Origin: Cyanobium sp. Morenito 9A2
Lineage (GTDB): Bacteria; Cyanobacteriota; Cyanobacteriia; PCC-6307; Cyanobiaceae
Length of the DNA stretch: 64,000 nucleotides
NCBI RefSeq assembly: GCF_024345575.1
Contig: NZ_JAGQBJ010000007.1
Span: forward strand, 1-64,000
Direction: 5' to 3'
How positions within the stretch are numbered: position 1 is the first letter of the stretch; every line of letters starts with the position of its first letter. The notes under the pieces are model-generated. The model did no database searches, had not been told where the DNA came from, and saw nothing but the letters and a program-made list of their open reading frames with translations. The translations under genes and the position numbers were made by a program. Positions 28,157 through 39,179 of this stretch are shown one piece after another.

Positions 28157-29362
28157 TCAGCCAAGGGGTTCGGGCCTGGCCCCGCGTTCCTGCTGACGGA
28201 TGCGGCTGCGGGACTCCAGCGAGCTGCTGGCCAAGGAGACCAGGTCGTCGAGGGAGCGTTCGCTCAGCAGGGCTGCCACCCGTGAGCGGGCTTCGGCGCT
28301 GACGCAGGCCTCGGGGCGAACGCAGCCGCGCGCGCAGGCCACCGCACAATTGATCTCCGGCGCGACCGCTGCCGCAACCGGGCCAGGGTCGAGCGCGGGC
28401 TCAGGGCGGCGGGGGGGCCTTTTAGCCGGGGCGAAGGGCAGGGAAGGAGCGGCTGCGGCCTCTGCTTCAGCCGCCTCCGGGGCCTCCCTCGGCTGGTGCC
28501 GCTCGTTCTCCTCGGTGGCGAGGACACCATCAAAGACCAGCTCGGCAGGACCGGTCATGAACAGATGGTTGCTGGAGGGGTCCCAGGCGATCTGCAGGGG
28601 GCCGCCGGGCAGATCGAGTCGGGCCTTGGCCTCGCACAGGCCCAGGCGATGCATGGCCACCAACGTGGCACAGGCGCCCGTCCCGCAGGCGAGAGTGGGT
28701 CCGGCCCCGCGCTCCCACACCCGCAGGCGCAGGTGCGTGGGGCTGAGGACCTGCACGAAATGGACATTGGTGCGGGCCGGAAAACTGGGATGGTGCTCCA
28801 GAAAAGGGCCATAGCGCTCCAAGGGGATAGCAGCCACATCGGCCACGGGCACGACCACGTGGGGGTTGCCCATGCCAGCGGCCGCCACCGGAAAACGCTC
28901 ACCCTCCAGGTCCACCTCCCCCTGGGGCAGACCGGCGGGGCCCACCGGCAGCAGAGTGGGCACCTGGGCGGGATCAAGGACAGGTTCACCCATGTCGACG
29001 CGGACGCTGCCATCGGCCCGCAACTCGGGCACGATCCGGCCCGCCAGGGTTTCCACCTGCCAGGTGCGGCCAGGGGCGTCACCGTCGCTGTCGGCCAGGA
29101 AGCGGGCCAGGCAGCGGATGCCGTTGCCGCACATCTCTGGCTCGGTGCCATCGGCGTTGAAGATGCGCATCCTCAATTCACCATCCTCGGCGGGTGGCAG
29201 GGCCAGGATCACGCCATCGGCGCCGACGCCGAAGCGGCGATCACAGAGTTGGCGGACCAAGGCGGGGGTGAGGCCGAAGCAGAAGTCGGAGTCGCTCTCG
29301 GTGCGGCCATCCAGCAGCAGAAAGTCGTTTCCTAGGCCTTGGTATTTGCTGAACTGGAGCAC
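28157..29362 (-). CDS. dapF: Diaminopimelate epimerase with Cys-rich C-terminal extension
   Basis: A 401-residue protein. Residues 1-281 are a complete DapF, which converts LL- to meso-diaminopimelate for lysine and peptidoglycan. The two catalytic cysteines are in EPEMCGNGIRC (Cys 78) and LACGTGACAT (Cys 226). The enzyme would normally end at ELVFDGVL (~281). Here the frame continues for 120 residues: an acidic/Ala/Pro linker, then NCAVACARGCVRPEACV (Cys 339, 343, 347, 353) and a helix RVAALLSERSLDDLV. The tail has no internal Met. Start GTG 29362 gives the canonical LQFSKYQGLGNDF opening. The stop lies five bases before the desulfurase GTG. Confidence 0.93.
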   Translation of the reverse strand: MLQFSKYQGLGNDFLLLDGRTESDSDFCFGLTPALVRQLCDRRFGVGADGVILALPPAEDGELRMRIFNADGTEPEMCGNGIRCLARFLADSDGDAPGRTWQVETLAGRIVPELRADGSVRVDMGEPVLDPAQVPTLLPVGPAGLPQGEVDLEGERFPVAAAGMGNPHVVVPVADVAAIPLERYGPFLEHHPSFPARTNVHFVQVLSPTHLRLRVWERGAGPTLACGTGACATLVAMHRLGLCEAKARLDLPGGPLQIAWDPSSNHLFMTGPAELVFDGVLATEENERHQPREAPEAAEAEAAAAPSLPFAPAKRPPRRPEPALDPGPVAAAVAPEINCAVACARGCVRPEACVSAEARSRVAALLSERSLDDLVSLASSSLESRSRIRQQERGARPEPLG

Positions 29363-29402
29363 TGAACCCGCCCTGGCATCCAAGGAATGCCATCTTAGGA
29401 AC

Positions 29403-29636
29403 GTGCTCGCCGTACCAGCCTTGGCCCAACTGGACACCTCCCTGCCGGGTGTGCGGCAGATGCAGAAGTGGATTCGAGCCAAGACAGCCGTACGCGTTCA
29501 ACTCAGGGATGGCAGCAAACTCGATGGTGTGCTCGATTGGCAGGACGTGGAATTCCTGGCCCTGCGCTTGCCTAACGATGTCGAACCTGTGCTGATCCTG
29601 CGCCAGGCCCTTTCGGTCATCCGCTCCCTGAATTGA
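29403..29636 (+). CDS. hfq: Hfq/LSm-family RNA-binding protein
   Basis: A ~77-residue LSm protein: LDTSLPGVRQMQKWI helix, then strands AVRVQLRDGSKLDGVLDWQD and PVLILRQALSVIRSL. The LDTSLPGVRQ opening and divergent Sm2 region are the cyanobacterial Hfq type. In other cyanobacteria hfq is a neighbour of dapF as here, and the protein supports motility rather than classic sRNA pairing. Start GTG 29403 is used; a TTG 18 bases on is an alternative. The dapF gene is divergent 40 bases away. Confidence 0.82.
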   Translation: MLAVPALAQLDTSLPGVRQMQKWIRAKTAVRVQLRDGSKLDGVLDWQDVEFLALRLPNDVEPVLILRQALSVIRSLN

Positions 29637-29735
29637 GGGCCAGGTCCTGGGAGAAGCGGATCAAGTCCCGCTCCGGGGGTGTGGCACGATCACGGGCGTG
29701 CGCCGCGGTCTGATCCAGGCGACCGCCGCCGAGCC

Positions 29736-32354
29736 ATGGCCGTGACCGACCCTTCCCGCTACCAGCCCCAGGCGATCGAGGAACGCTGGCAGGCCCTCTG
29801 GCAGGAGCAACGGCTGCATGCCACGCCTGAGCCCGGTGCGGCCCCCTTCTACGCGCTCTCGATGTTCCCCTACCCATCGGGGAACCTGCACATGGGCCAT
29901 GTGCGCAACTATGTGATTACCGATGTGATCGCCCGGGTGCAGCGGCTGCGCGGCCGCCAGGTGCTGCATCCCATGGGGTGGGATGCCTTCGGTCTGCCGG
30001 CGGAGAACGCCGCCATCGAGCGTGGGATCGATCCGGGGGATTGGACCGACCGCAACATCGAACAGATGCGCACCCAGTTGCAGCGCCTGGGGCTCTCGAT
30101 CGACTGGGACCGGGAAGTGGCCACCTGTCATGCCGATTACTACCGCTGGACCCAATGGCTGTTCCTGCAGTTGCTCGATAGCGGCCTGGCCTACCAGAAA
30201 GACGCCACGGTCAACTGGGATCCGATCGATCAGACCGTGCTCGCCAATGAGCAGGTGGATGGCGAAGGCCGCTCCTGGCGCTCCGGGGCCCTGGTGGAAA
30301 AACGCAAGCTGCGCCAGTGGTTCCTGAAGATCACCGCCTACGCCGACGCCCTGCTCGACGACCTCAGTCTGCTGGAGGGCTGGCCTGAGCGGGTGCGAAC
30401 GATGCAGGCCAACTGGATCGGCCGCTCGGTGGGGGCCGAGTTGCGCTTTGCCGTTCTCGATGCGGCCGCTCAGGAAACCGGCGCGGCGATCACGGTGTTC
30501 ACCACCCGCCCCGACACGGTCTACGGCGTGAGCTACCTGGTGCTGGCCCCCGAGCATCCGCTGGTGCCCTCGCTCACTGTTCCGGAGCAGGAGCTGGCGG
30601 TGGTTGCCTTCCGGGATCGGGTCAGCCACCAGAGCGAGCAGGAGCGCACCGCCGAGGACCAACCGAAACAGGGCACGCCCCTGGGGGTCTCGGTGCGCAA
30701 CCCCTTCAACGGCGAGGCCATCCCCCTGTGGATCGCCGACTACGTGTTGGCCGAGTACGGCACCGGCGCCGTGATGGGAGTGCCGGCCCACGACCAACGG
30801 GATTTCGTCTTCGCCCGTCGCTATGAGCTGCCGGTGCGGCAAGTGATTGTGCCCGCCGGCGCCGATGAGCACGCTTTCGAGGGCGGAGCCTGGACCGAGG
30901 CCGGTGTCTTGATCCATTCCGGTCCCTTCAACGGGCAACCTTCGGCCGAGGCCAAAGCCGGGATCATTGCCCTGGCCGAAGACCAGGGCTGGGGGCAGGG
31001 CCGGGTGCAGTTCCGGCTACGGGACTGGTTAATCTCCCGGCAGCGTTACTGGGGCTGCCCGATCCCAGTGATCCATTGCCAGCACTGCGGCGTGGTGCCC
31101 GTGCCCGAGGAGCAGCTTCCGGTGGAGCTGCCCCGGAACGTGGCCTTCAGCGGCAAGGGCGCCTCACCCCTGGCCCAGCTCAAGGAGTGGGCCGAGGTGC
31201 CCTGCCCGAACTGCGGCGCCCCCGCCCGGCGGGAGAGCGACACCATGGACACCTTCATCTGTTCGTCCTGGTACTACCTGCGCTACAGCGACCCCCACAA
31301 CACATCCCTGCCCTTCGGGCGCGAGGCCGCCGACCGCTGGTTGCCCGTGGATCAGTACGTGGGCGGCATCGAGCACGCCATCCTGCACCTGCTTTATTCC
31401 CGCTTCTTCACCAAGGTGCTGCGGGACAGGGGCCTGCTGGGCTTCGACGAGCCCTTCTCGCGCCTGCTCACCCAGGGCATGGTGCAGGGGATCACCTACA
31501 AGAATCACCACACCGGCAAGTACATCCCTCCGGCGGAGGTGGCCGACCCCAGCGACCCCCGCGACCCGCTCACGGGCGAGGTGCTGGAGGTGTTCTACGA
31601 AAAGATGTCGAAGTCGAAGCACAACGGCGTCGATCCGGCCGTGGTGATCGACCGCTACGGCGCCGACACGGCCCGCATGTTCATTCTGTTCAAGGCACCT
31701 CCCGAGAAGGATCTGGAGTGGGATGACGCCGACGTGGAGGGTCAGTTCCGCTTTCTGCAACGGCTCTGGCGGTTGGTGGACGGGGCCGTGGAACGCGGCC
31801 TGAGCCTGGAGGATGCACCCCGTCCGTCGGGTCCAGGCCAGCTCGGATCAGCCGATCTGACCCCCCAGGAACAGGAGCTCCGCCGGGCGGTCCACACCGC
31901 CATTGCCGCCATCGACCATGACCTGGCCGATGGCGCCTACCAGCTGAACACCGCCGTCTCGGAGCTGATGAAGCTCAGCAATGCCATGGCGGGGGCCCTG
32001 GAAAGCGTGGGTGAACCCGTGGCCCAGGAAGCCCTCCAAGCCTTGGTGGTGCTGCTGGCCCCCTTCGCCCCCCACCTGGCCGAGGAGCTGTGGTTGAGGC
32101 TGGGGGGCGGCGGCAGCGTGCACCAGCAACGCTGGCCCAGCGCCGATGCCAGCGCCCTGGTGCGCGACAGCCTTGAACTGGTGATCCAGGTGAAGGGCAA
32201 GGTGCGCGGCAGCCTCACCGTGCCGGCCGATGCCGATGCCGCCACCCTGGAACGGCTGGCCCTCGGCAGCGACGTGGCGCTCAAATGGCTGGAGGGTCAG
32301 CCCCCCCGCCGGGTGATCGTGGTGCCCGGCAAACTCGTGAACCTGGTGCCCTGA
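29736..32354 (+). CDS. leuS: Leucyl-tRNA synthetase
   Basis: An 872-residue class I synthetase that charges tRNA-Leu. The HIGH signature is in [12 protein letters not shown] and the KMSKS loop in [11 protein letters not shown]. The CP1 editing domain ([24 protein letters not shown]) and a zinc-ribbon-like C-x-x-C pair (CQHCG, CPNCG) are present. ATG 29736 gives the family start; the earlier in-frame start at 29679 adds an improbable leader. Confidence 0.98.
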   Translation: MAVTDPSRYQPQAIEERWQALWQEQRLHATPEPGAAPFYALSMFPYPSGNLHMGHVRNYVITDVIARVQRLRGRQVLHPMGWDAFGLPAENAAIERGIDPGDWTDRNIEQMRTQLQRLGLSIDWDREVATCHADYYRWTQWLFLQLLDSGLAYQKDATVNWDPIDQTVLANEQVDGEGRSWRSGALVEKRKLRQWFLKITAYADALLDDLSLLEGWPERVRTMQANWIGRSVGAELRFAVLDAAAQETGAAITVFTTRPDTVYGVSYLVLAPEHPLVPSLTVPEQELAVVAFRDRVSHQSEQERTAEDQPKQGTPLGVSVRNPFNGEAIPLWIADYVLAEYGTGAVMGVPAHDQRDFVFARRYELPVRQVIVPAGADEHAFEGGAWTEAGVLIHSGPFNGQPSAEAKAGIIALAEDQGWGQGRVQFRLRDWLISRQRYWGCPIPVIHCQHCGVVPVPEEQLPVELPRNVAFSGKGASPLAQLKEWAEVPCPNCGAPARRESDTMDTFICSSWYYLRYSDPHNTSLPFGREAADRWLPVDQYVGGIEHAILHLLYSRFFTKVLRDRGLLGFDEPFSRLLTQGMVQGITYKNHHTGKYIPPAEVADPSDPRDPLTGEVLEVFYEKMSKSKHNGVDPAVVIDRYGADTARMFILFKAPPEKDLEWDDADVEGQFRFLQRLWRLVDGAVERGLSLEDAPRPSGPGQLGSADLTPQEQELRRAVHTAIAAIDHDLADGAYQLNTAVSELMKLSNAMAGALESVGEPVAQEALQALVVLLAPFAPHLAEELWLRLGGGGSVHQQRWPSADASALVRDSLELVIQVKGKVRGSLTVPADADAATLERLALGSDVALKWLEGQPPRRVIVVPGKLVNLVP

Positions 32355-32376
32355 GGGTCCAGGGACGTCTCCTGGT

Positions 32377-33501
<1,125 letters not shown>

Positions 33502-35103
33502 TCAGCTCCGCTGGAAGGTCAAGGTGGAGGGATCAGCCCAAGCGCCCACGGCGGTGTAGCCCCGCCCGGTGAGGCTCAAACGGCGCAGGATCCAGAACGG
33601 CTGCTCGGGGCTCTCCAGGGCGAGGCTGGCCTGAATCGTTTCGAGACTACGGGCGACCCCATCGGCCAGCAGGGCCTCCAATCGAACCTGGAGCGCCAGC
33701 ACCTCGGCGGCGGCCTTTTTGCCGGCTTCCACCCCAGGCTGGTGATAGGCATTGACGTCGATGAGTTCGCCGTAGAGGCCCACGGCCCGCTCGAACAGAG
33801 CGACCAGAGCCCCAAGGCTGCGGGCATCGAAGCGGCGCAGGGTCAGGGTGAGGCTCTGGCGGCCGCCTTCGCTGAGGGCGGCGCGGGTGCCCTGGAAGAA
33901 GCCGTCGAGAAAATCACCCGGGTGTTCGCCGCCGATCGGAGCGATGTCGGCAGGATCCTCGAGCACCTCGATGAAGGTGACGAAGAAGTTGTCGAGGCCA
34001 TCGCGCAGCTGCTGAACGTAGGCGTGCTGGTCCGTCGAGCCCTTGTTGCCATAGACCGCCAGCCCCTGGTGGACCACCTCACCCTGGCGGTTGAGGCGCT
34101 TGCCGAGGGATTCCATCACCAGCTGCTGCAGATAGCGGCTGAACACCTCCAGCCGATCGCGGTAGGGCAGCACCACCATGTCGCGGCGACCCCGACCCTC
34201 CCCGGCCCCATACCAGGCGGCCGCCAGCAGGGCGGCGGGGTTAGCGCGCAGATCGGGCACACGGGTGGCCCTATCCATGCGGGCCGCACCCTCGAGGAAG
34301 GCGCGCAGATCAGCGCCGATCAGGGCCGCCGGCAGCAACCCCACGACGCTGGTGATGCTGGTGCGCCCCCCCACCCAGTCGAACAGATCGAAACGCTCCA
34401 ACCAGCCCTCGGCTGCGGCTTTCAGGTCGAGGGCACTGCCCGCCATGGTCACCGCCACGGCCTGGGTGGCCCAGGTCCCGCCATGGGCTTCCAGGCGGGC
34501 CTGGGCCTGCTCCTGGCCGATGCGCGGCTCCGGGGTGCCCCCGGACTTGCTCACCACGATCACCAAGGTGGTGAGCAGCTTGGTCCCCAGACCCGCAAGC
34601 ACACGGCTGAAGCCTTCGGGATCAACGTTGTCGAAGAAGTGGAAAGGAAGCCCCCGCCCCTGCTGGCCAAGGGCCCGCAGGATCAACAGGGGTCCGAGGC
34701 CCGATCCCCCGATGCCGATCCAGAGCACGTCAGTGAACGGCACGCCCCCCGGGGCCCGCAGCCGTCCCTCGAGAACAGCGCCGCCAAAGGCCTCGATCCG
34801 ATCGATCTCAGTACTGATCTGGGCCGCCGTGGCCGCGTCTGGAGCCAGGCTGGGGTCCCGCAACCAGTAGTGCCCCACCTGACGGTCTTCGTCAGGGTTG
34901 GCGATCGCCCCGGCCTCCAGGGCCTCCATGGCGATGAAGGCACGGTCGAAAGCAGGCCCCAGCACCGCAAGCTCTTCCCCGTTGAGGGCCGTGCGGCTGG
35001 GATCGAGCCAAATCCCCAGGTCGTCGTGGTGCCAGAGCAGAGAGCAGAAGCGGTGCCAAGGCGTCGAAAGCGACGCGCTGCTGGAATCCGGAGGCAAGGT
35101 CAT
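33502..35103 (-). CDS. pgi: Glucose-6-phosphate isomerase
   Basis: A 533-residue enzyme interconverting glucose 6-phosphate and fructose 6-phosphate at the branch of glycolysis, the oxidative pentose phosphate route and glycogen synthesis. SIS-fold marks are WIGIGGSGLGPLLI, VVSKSGGTPEP and, near the C terminus, YGNKGSTDQHAYVQQLRDG. ATG 35103 gives the usual start; the longer ORF reaches towards the divergent gene at 35163. Confidence 0.96.
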   Translation of the reverse strand: MTLPPDSSSASLSTPWHRFCSLLWHHDDLGIWLDPSRTALNGEELAVLGPAFDRAFIAMEALEAGAIANPDEDRQVGHYWLRDPSLAPDAATAAQISTEIDRIEAFGGAVLEGRLRAPGGVPFTDVLWIGIGGSGLGPLLILRALGQQGRGLPFHFFDNVDPEGFSRVLAGLGTKLLTTLVIVVSKSGGTPEPRIGQEQAQARLEAHGGTWATQAVAVTMAGSALDLKAAAEGWLERFDLFDWVGGRTSITSVVGLLPAALIGADLRAFLEGAARMDRATRVPDLRANPAALLAAAWYGAGEGRGRRDMVVLPYRDRLEVFSRYLQQLVMESLGKRLNRQGEVVHQGLAVYGNKGSTDQHAYVQQLRDGLDNFFVTFIEVLEDPADIAPIGGEHPGDFLDGFFQGTRAALSEGGRQSLTLTLRRFDARSLGALVALFERAVGLYGELIDVNAYHQPGVEAGKKAAAEVLALQVRLEALLADGVARSLETIQASLALESPEQPFWILRRLSLTGRGYTAVGAWADPSTLTFQRS

Positions 35104-35162
35104 GTCGACGGAACGACGTCCTGTATCGGCGCACCCACCGAACCTATCCACGGACCCCGTGA

Positions 35163-36128
35163 ATGAACGGTTCCAGGCGGGGGCCGGCACAGCAAACCGG
35201 CACAGGCAACCGGCCAGGGACAGGAAAACGCCCAGGATTGCTTAAAGTTTTCTCACTTCTTCCCCAGCTTTTGATCCAACGACTGCCCAAAGGCCCTTCT
35301 CCGGTGGTCCGGCGACGGTTCTTGCTGGGCTTCAGCGTTGGCCTCGCCCTGGCCATCGGCTTGGATGTGGCCCCGCGGATGAACCGCTGGTCCAGTTCCG
35401 TGATCGTGAGCGAGCCTGGTCTGACCGCCAGTGTCGGCATCGACAGCAGCAGCAGTCAGGCCCTGATCAATGAGGGCCAGCGCTCCGACCCCACCAACTT
35501 CAGCCCCCAGGAACTGAGGGAACTCCAACGCCGATTCGGCGTGCATGGGCCCCAAACGCCACTCGCCCAGCTCTTCACCAAGGGCCTCGACGAGCTCACC
35601 CCTCTGCGCGCCCATACGGTGAGTCGCCTGGAAGAGTTACGGCCCACAATTCTGATCGAGAGCCGACGCCGCGGCGTCAACCCCATGCTGGTGGCGGCGA
35701 TTCTCTTCGATGAGATGCAGCACGCCAAGCCCGGAGAAAACCTGCCCCTGGCGGCCCACTCCGGCCTGTTCAGCACCCATGGGCCCGCCCAGCTGGGCCT
35801 GAGTGAAATGGTCAAGCAGGGGCTCCTCGGCCCCGAGGCCAGCGAGGCGGAGATTCAGATCGCGCGCGACCAGCTCCTTGATCCAAAGCGCAACGTCCAG
35901 TTGCTGGTGGGGCAGCTGGCCCGCCAGAAGAAACTCCTCGGCATCTCCACCCAGAGACCCCTCAACGCCAGCACTCGACCACGTGATGCCAAGGCGATGG
36001 CCACCCTCGCCTACCTGCACAACGGCAAGCTCGATTACCCGACCCGGATCCTGCGCTACATGCAGGACCCTGAACTGCATGCCCTGATCTACTCTGCCCG
36101 CAAGACGCCGGTTTCAGGGTTGATCTGA
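35163..36128 (+). CDS. Membrane-anchored protein with lytic-transglycosylase-like helical domain (candidate)
   Basis: A 321-residue protein. After a basic N terminus there is one membrane segment at about 50-68 (RRRFLLGFSVGLALAIG). The exported C-terminal half has RPTILIESRRRGVNPMLVAAILFDE, followed by AHSGLFSTHGPAQLGLSEM. A Glu after LVAAILF and the G-PAQLG pattern are what soluble lytic transglycosylases show around their catalytic Glu and GLMQ motif, so a lysozyme-like fold is likely but not proven. The start is uncertain (ATG 35163, or TTG nearer the membrane segment). The convergent neighbour is a peptidoglycan amidase. Confidence 0.65.
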   Translation: MNGSRRGPAQQTGTGNRPGTGKRPGLLKVFSLLPQLLIQRLPKGPSPVVRRRFLLGFSVGLALAIGLDVAPRMNRWSSSVIVSEPGLTASVGIDSSSSQALINEGQRSDPTNFSPQELRELQRRFGVHGPQTPLAQLFTKGLDELTPLRAHTVSRLEELRPTILIESRRRGVNPMLVAAILFDEMQHAKPGENLPLAAHSGLFSTHGPAQLGLSEMVKQGLLGPEASEAEIQIARDQLLDPKRNVQLLVGQLARQKKLLGISTQRPLNASTRPRDAKAMATLAYLHNGKLDYPTRILRYMQDPELHALIYSARKTPVSGLI

Positions 36129-36154
36129 GCCTGTCAGCCGGTGCGCAGCCCCGA

Positions 36155-37060
36155 TCAGCACAGCGACCCAAGGGCGGCCAGCCGTTCTTGAAGGCCACTC
36201 CAATCGAAGCTGCGGGGATCCTGCCGTTCACCCCCGAGGTCCACCGCCCGGTGGGTGGTGATGGACTGGGGAGGGATGGGGAAGCGCTTCATCCAGTCCG
36301 CCAGCACCACGGCGGTGGCATCCAACTGGGCTTCGGTGTAGCCACTGTGTTCGGGGCCGTCGTTTTCGCCATCAAGGGGCGTTTCCAGGCTGAGGTGGAG
36401 AGCAAAGTTGTTGACCGAGCCATTCAACTTCGGATTGGTGACCACCCATTGACCGTTGAAGGCCGAATTCCCAGCCCCGAAGGCCCGACGGACAGGATCG
36501 AGCACCTGAACCACCTCCCCCTGGAGCCCCACCAGGGTGTGATAGCTGACCTGGTCTTCGTCGCGGGGATGGGGGGTGATGAAGGTGTTGATCGCCGAGG
36601 TCAAGCCATACACCGTTTCATGCAAGACGATCACCCGCGGCGTCGGATCAAGGGGTTGGCCGAAGGCATCCTGGTTGAAGCGTTCGCCGAAGTTCGTGGG
36701 GTCCGTGGGCAACTGGACCGTGCGCTGCTGCAAGACCGCCCCCAAACGCTTCAGGCGCTGCTTCAAAGCCGGGTCGCTGCTCAGGCACTGACGGCGCAGG
36801 GGGCTGCGCCAGGGCTCGGCAGGCGGCGGACCGGGCGCACGGCGAAACAGATCCCCTGCCTTGGAGGTTCCCTGAACACCATCCCTCAGAAAGGACATCA
36901 GGGTGGGGTCACCCCGGCTGGTGGTGCTCTCCCCGATCGTCCGCCCCAGCCAAATCAGACCCAGCAAGCACCCCAGTCCCCCGAGACCGAGGCCCACGAG
37001 CAATGCCGGTCGCTCCTGGCGCCAGCGCTGGAAGGACTTGCGTTCAGGGGGCCTCAACAT
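36155..37060 (-). CDS. N-acetylmuramoyl-L-alanine amidase (Amidase_2/PGRP fold)
   Basis: A 301-residue protein with an N-terminal membrane anchor (PALLVGLGLGGLGCLLGLIW) and an Amidase_2 domain, which cuts the bond between MurNAc and the stem peptide. Zinc-ligand-type positions are IVLHETVYG, NFALHLSLE and TTHRAVDLGG; the central SYHTLVGLQGEV strand fits the fold. ATG 37060 overlaps the stop of the M61 peptidase gene by 7 bases, so the two are translationally linked. Confidence 0.88.
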   Translation of the reverse strand: MLRPPERKSFQRWRQERPALLVGLGLGGLGCLLGLIWLGRTIGESTTSRGDPTLMSFLRDGVQGTSKAGDLFRRAPGPPPAEPWRSPLRRQCLSSDPALKQRLKRLGAVLQQRTVQLPTDPTNFGERFNQDAFGQPLDPTPRVIVLHETVYGLTSAINTFITPHPRDEDQVSYHTLVGLQGEVVQVLDPVRRAFGAGNSAFNGQWVVTNPKLNGSVNNFALHLSLETPLDGENDGPEHSGYTEAQLDATAVVLADWMKRFPIPPQSITTHRAVDLGGERQDPRSFDWSGLQERLAALGSLC

Positions 37061-38823
37061 CGGACATCCCGGGAGGAAAGCCCGCTGGCCGGCTTCGACT
37101 CCAGCGCGGACCCGTCCTCCGGCTCCAGGGCAAGCCATCGCCGGCGGCGCTCGTGGGCAGCGGCGGGGGCCTGGGGGTGGGGCTTCAGGCTCCAGCGCTC
37201 GATCGCGGCGGCTGCACTCGTGAGCGTCAGCTCGATCAACTGGCCGCGCCGGGCCACCAGCAGCGATTGGGGCTGCTCCGCCCTCAGCTGGGCTGAGAAT
37301 TCATCCGGCTGATGCAGCCGCCTCCGATCAAGGGCCAGCAGCTCATCGCCCACCTCCAGACCCGAGCGCACCCCAGGACCGTCGCGCCGCAACTTGCGCA
37401 CCACCAGGCCCTGCCGGGACTCCACTTGGCAGACAAGGCCTCCATCAGGATGGGCTGCGGATGCAGGGACCAGTTCCAGGCCCACGTCGGCCAGGTAGGC
37501 CGCGAAGGGTGGGTCCTCGGTGGAGCCCAGCCAAGGGGGCAGCAACAGCTCCAGTTCAGGAGAGCGCCGGGCGAATGCGGCGATCAGATCGGCTTCGGAG
37601 TAGCCCCGGCCCGCTCGTCCGAACTGCCTCCACAGGTCCCGCACCACATCGGCGAGGGTGGAACCGCCGCGGCGCAGGTGCAGGTCGAGCACCAAGGCCA
37701 GCAGAGCACCTTTGAGGTAATAACTGATCTGGTTGTCGTCGCTGTGGGCGTCACGCTTGTAGAGCTTCACCCAGGCCTGTTCGCTGCTCTGGCGCAGGCT
37801 TTGCACATGCCTGCCAGGGGTGAGCAGGTAGCGGCTGAAGTCAGCGCCGAGGTCATCGAGGGCGGCCGCCTCATCGGTCAAACCCGCGGCGAAAGGCAGC
37901 AACTGATCGACGTAGCTGGTGATTCCTTCGGCGAACCAGAGGCTGGGGACCACCGCGCTCTGGTGGTAGTCGATCGGAGTCAGCTCGGCCGGCCGCAGCC
38001 GGCGCACGTTCCACTGGTGCAGGTATTCGTGGCCCACCAGCTGCAGGAGCTTGCGCAGGCCATCGGGTCGCCCCAGGGCCTTGCGGCCGAACTGGAGCAC
38101 CGTGCTGGAATCGTGCTCAAGGCCTCCATAGCCCTCCTCGAGCAAGTGCAAGACGAAGAGGTAATCCGGCGCCGCCGGTGCCTCCTCGCCCATGAACCGG
38201 CAGCAGGTGCGGCCAATGGCCGCCACCTGCTCCAGCCACTGGGGCTGCAGCTCCAGCAGGGGCTGCCCCGTCTCCCAGCTGACCCAGCGGTGGGGAACCC
38301 CCAGCACCGCGAAGCTGTGGCTCACGTGGGGACCCACCTCCACCGGCGCATCCACCAGGGCATCAAACGAGGGGGCGATCCAGCAGCCATCCGCCTCGCG
38401 GGGCAGGGGCACGAAGGGCTCCCAGCCCTCGGGCAACTCCAGGCGCAGGCGGTGGGGGGACCAGCGCTCCCCCTCCACCTGCAGAGCGATCGCCGCCAGG
38501 GCCAGAAAGCCATGCTGGCCATTGAGGTGGCAGGTGCGCACACTCAGCTCGGTGGCCAGGGTCTGGGTGCGGATCTCCACCGGCTGATGTCCCGTGGCTT
38601 GCACCTCCCAGGCGGCGGGTGCCACGGTCCTGACCGCGAGGGAACGCCCCCCCTGCCACACCTCCAAGCGTTCCAGATGGCGGACGTAGTCACGGATCAG
38701 ATAGGAGCCCGGAGTCCAGGCGGGCAAGCGGAAACGCAGCAACCGCTCGGGGGAAGGCAAGGTGAGCGTGGCCCCCACCAGCTGCTGCTGTGTGGCCGTC
38801 AGGTTCAGCGTCAGCTCGGGCAC
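37054..38823 (-). CDS. M61 family glycyl aminopeptidase-like protease with PDZ domain
   Basis: A 589-residue metallopeptidase. The N-terminal beta domain (FRLPAWTPGSYLIRDYVRH) is typical of M61. The catalytic zinc motif is GHEYLHQWNVRR, with the third ligand in WFAEGITSYVD. A C-terminal PDZ domain is seen in GLVVRKLRRDGPGVRSGLEVGDELLALD-type residues (split across ~490-540). No signal peptide is visible, so it is probably cytosolic. The start is GTG 38823. It sits between the Ycf35-like gene and the amidase on the same strand. Confidence 0.92.
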   Translation of the reverse strand: MPELTLNLTATQQQLVGATLTLPSPERLLRFRLPAWTPGSYLIRDYVRHLERLEVWQGGRSLAVRTVAPAAWEVQATGHQPVEIRTQTLATELSVRTCHLNGQHGFLALAAIALQVEGERWSPHRLRLELPEGWEPFVPLPREADGCWIAPSFDALVDAPVEVGPHVSHSFAVLGVPHRWVSWETGQPLLELQPQWLEQVAAIGRTCCRFMGEEAPAAPDYLFVLHLLEEGYGGLEHDSSTVLQFGRKALGRPDGLRKLLQLVGHEYLHQWNVRRLRPAELTPIDYHQSAVVPSLWFAEGITSYVDQLLPFAAGLTDEAAALDDLGADFSRYLLTPGRHVQSLRQSSEQAWVKLYKRDAHSDDNQISYYLKGALLALVLDLHLRRGGSTLADVVRDLWRQFGRAGRGYSEADLIAAFARRSPELELLLPPWLGSTEDPPFAAYLADVGLELVPASAAHPDGGLVCQVESRQGLVVRKLRRDGPGVRSGLEVGDELLALDRRRLHQPDEFSAQLRAEQPQSLLVARRGQLIELTLTSAAAAIERWSLKPHPQAPAAAHERRRRWLALEPEDGSALESKPASGLSSRDVRC

Positions 38824-38834
38824 CGGGGCAGGGG

Positions 38835-39179
38835 TCAGCGACTGAGCTGGACACTGGCCGTGGGCAGGAGCCGGCCGGCGTCCCGCAGGGCCGAACGGGC
38901 GGCGTAGCTACGGGTGAGCCGCCCCAGCAGCGGGCCCACCTGGTGGCTGCGGCTGAGGCGCTGCAGATCGCCCACCAGGGCCAGTTCGCCGTTGGGCTGA
39001 CGGCGCCAGCCGAGGGCCAGATCGCTCCCGATCCACACCTGCAGCTCCACCGCCTCGGTGTCACCGGCAAATCCCGAGAGGGCACCGCCCCAGTGGGGCT
39101 CGAAGCCCAGTTCGACCAGACTCGCGGCCAGCAGCCTGGTGTCCCGGAGCACGGTGGGCAGGATGGAGAGGTGGGACAT
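38835..39179 (-). CDS. DUF1257 / Ycf35-like protein
   Basis: A 114-residue protein starting MSHLSILPTVLRDTRLLAAS, the signature of the DUF1257 family also encoded as ycf35 in red-algal plastids. The rest (VELQVWIGSDLALGWRR, GELALVGDLQRLSRS) matches it. Function is unknown; the conservation in plastids suggests a photosynthesis-linked or basal role. Its start codon overlaps that of the divergent purN by two bases, so each promoter must lie inside the other gene or further away. Confidence 0.88.
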   Translation of the reverse strand: MSHLSILPTVLRDTRLLAASLVELGFEPHWGGALSGFAGDTEAVELQVWIGSDLALGWRRQPNGELALVGDLQRLSRSHQVGPLLGRLTRSYAARSALRDAGRLLPTASVQLSR

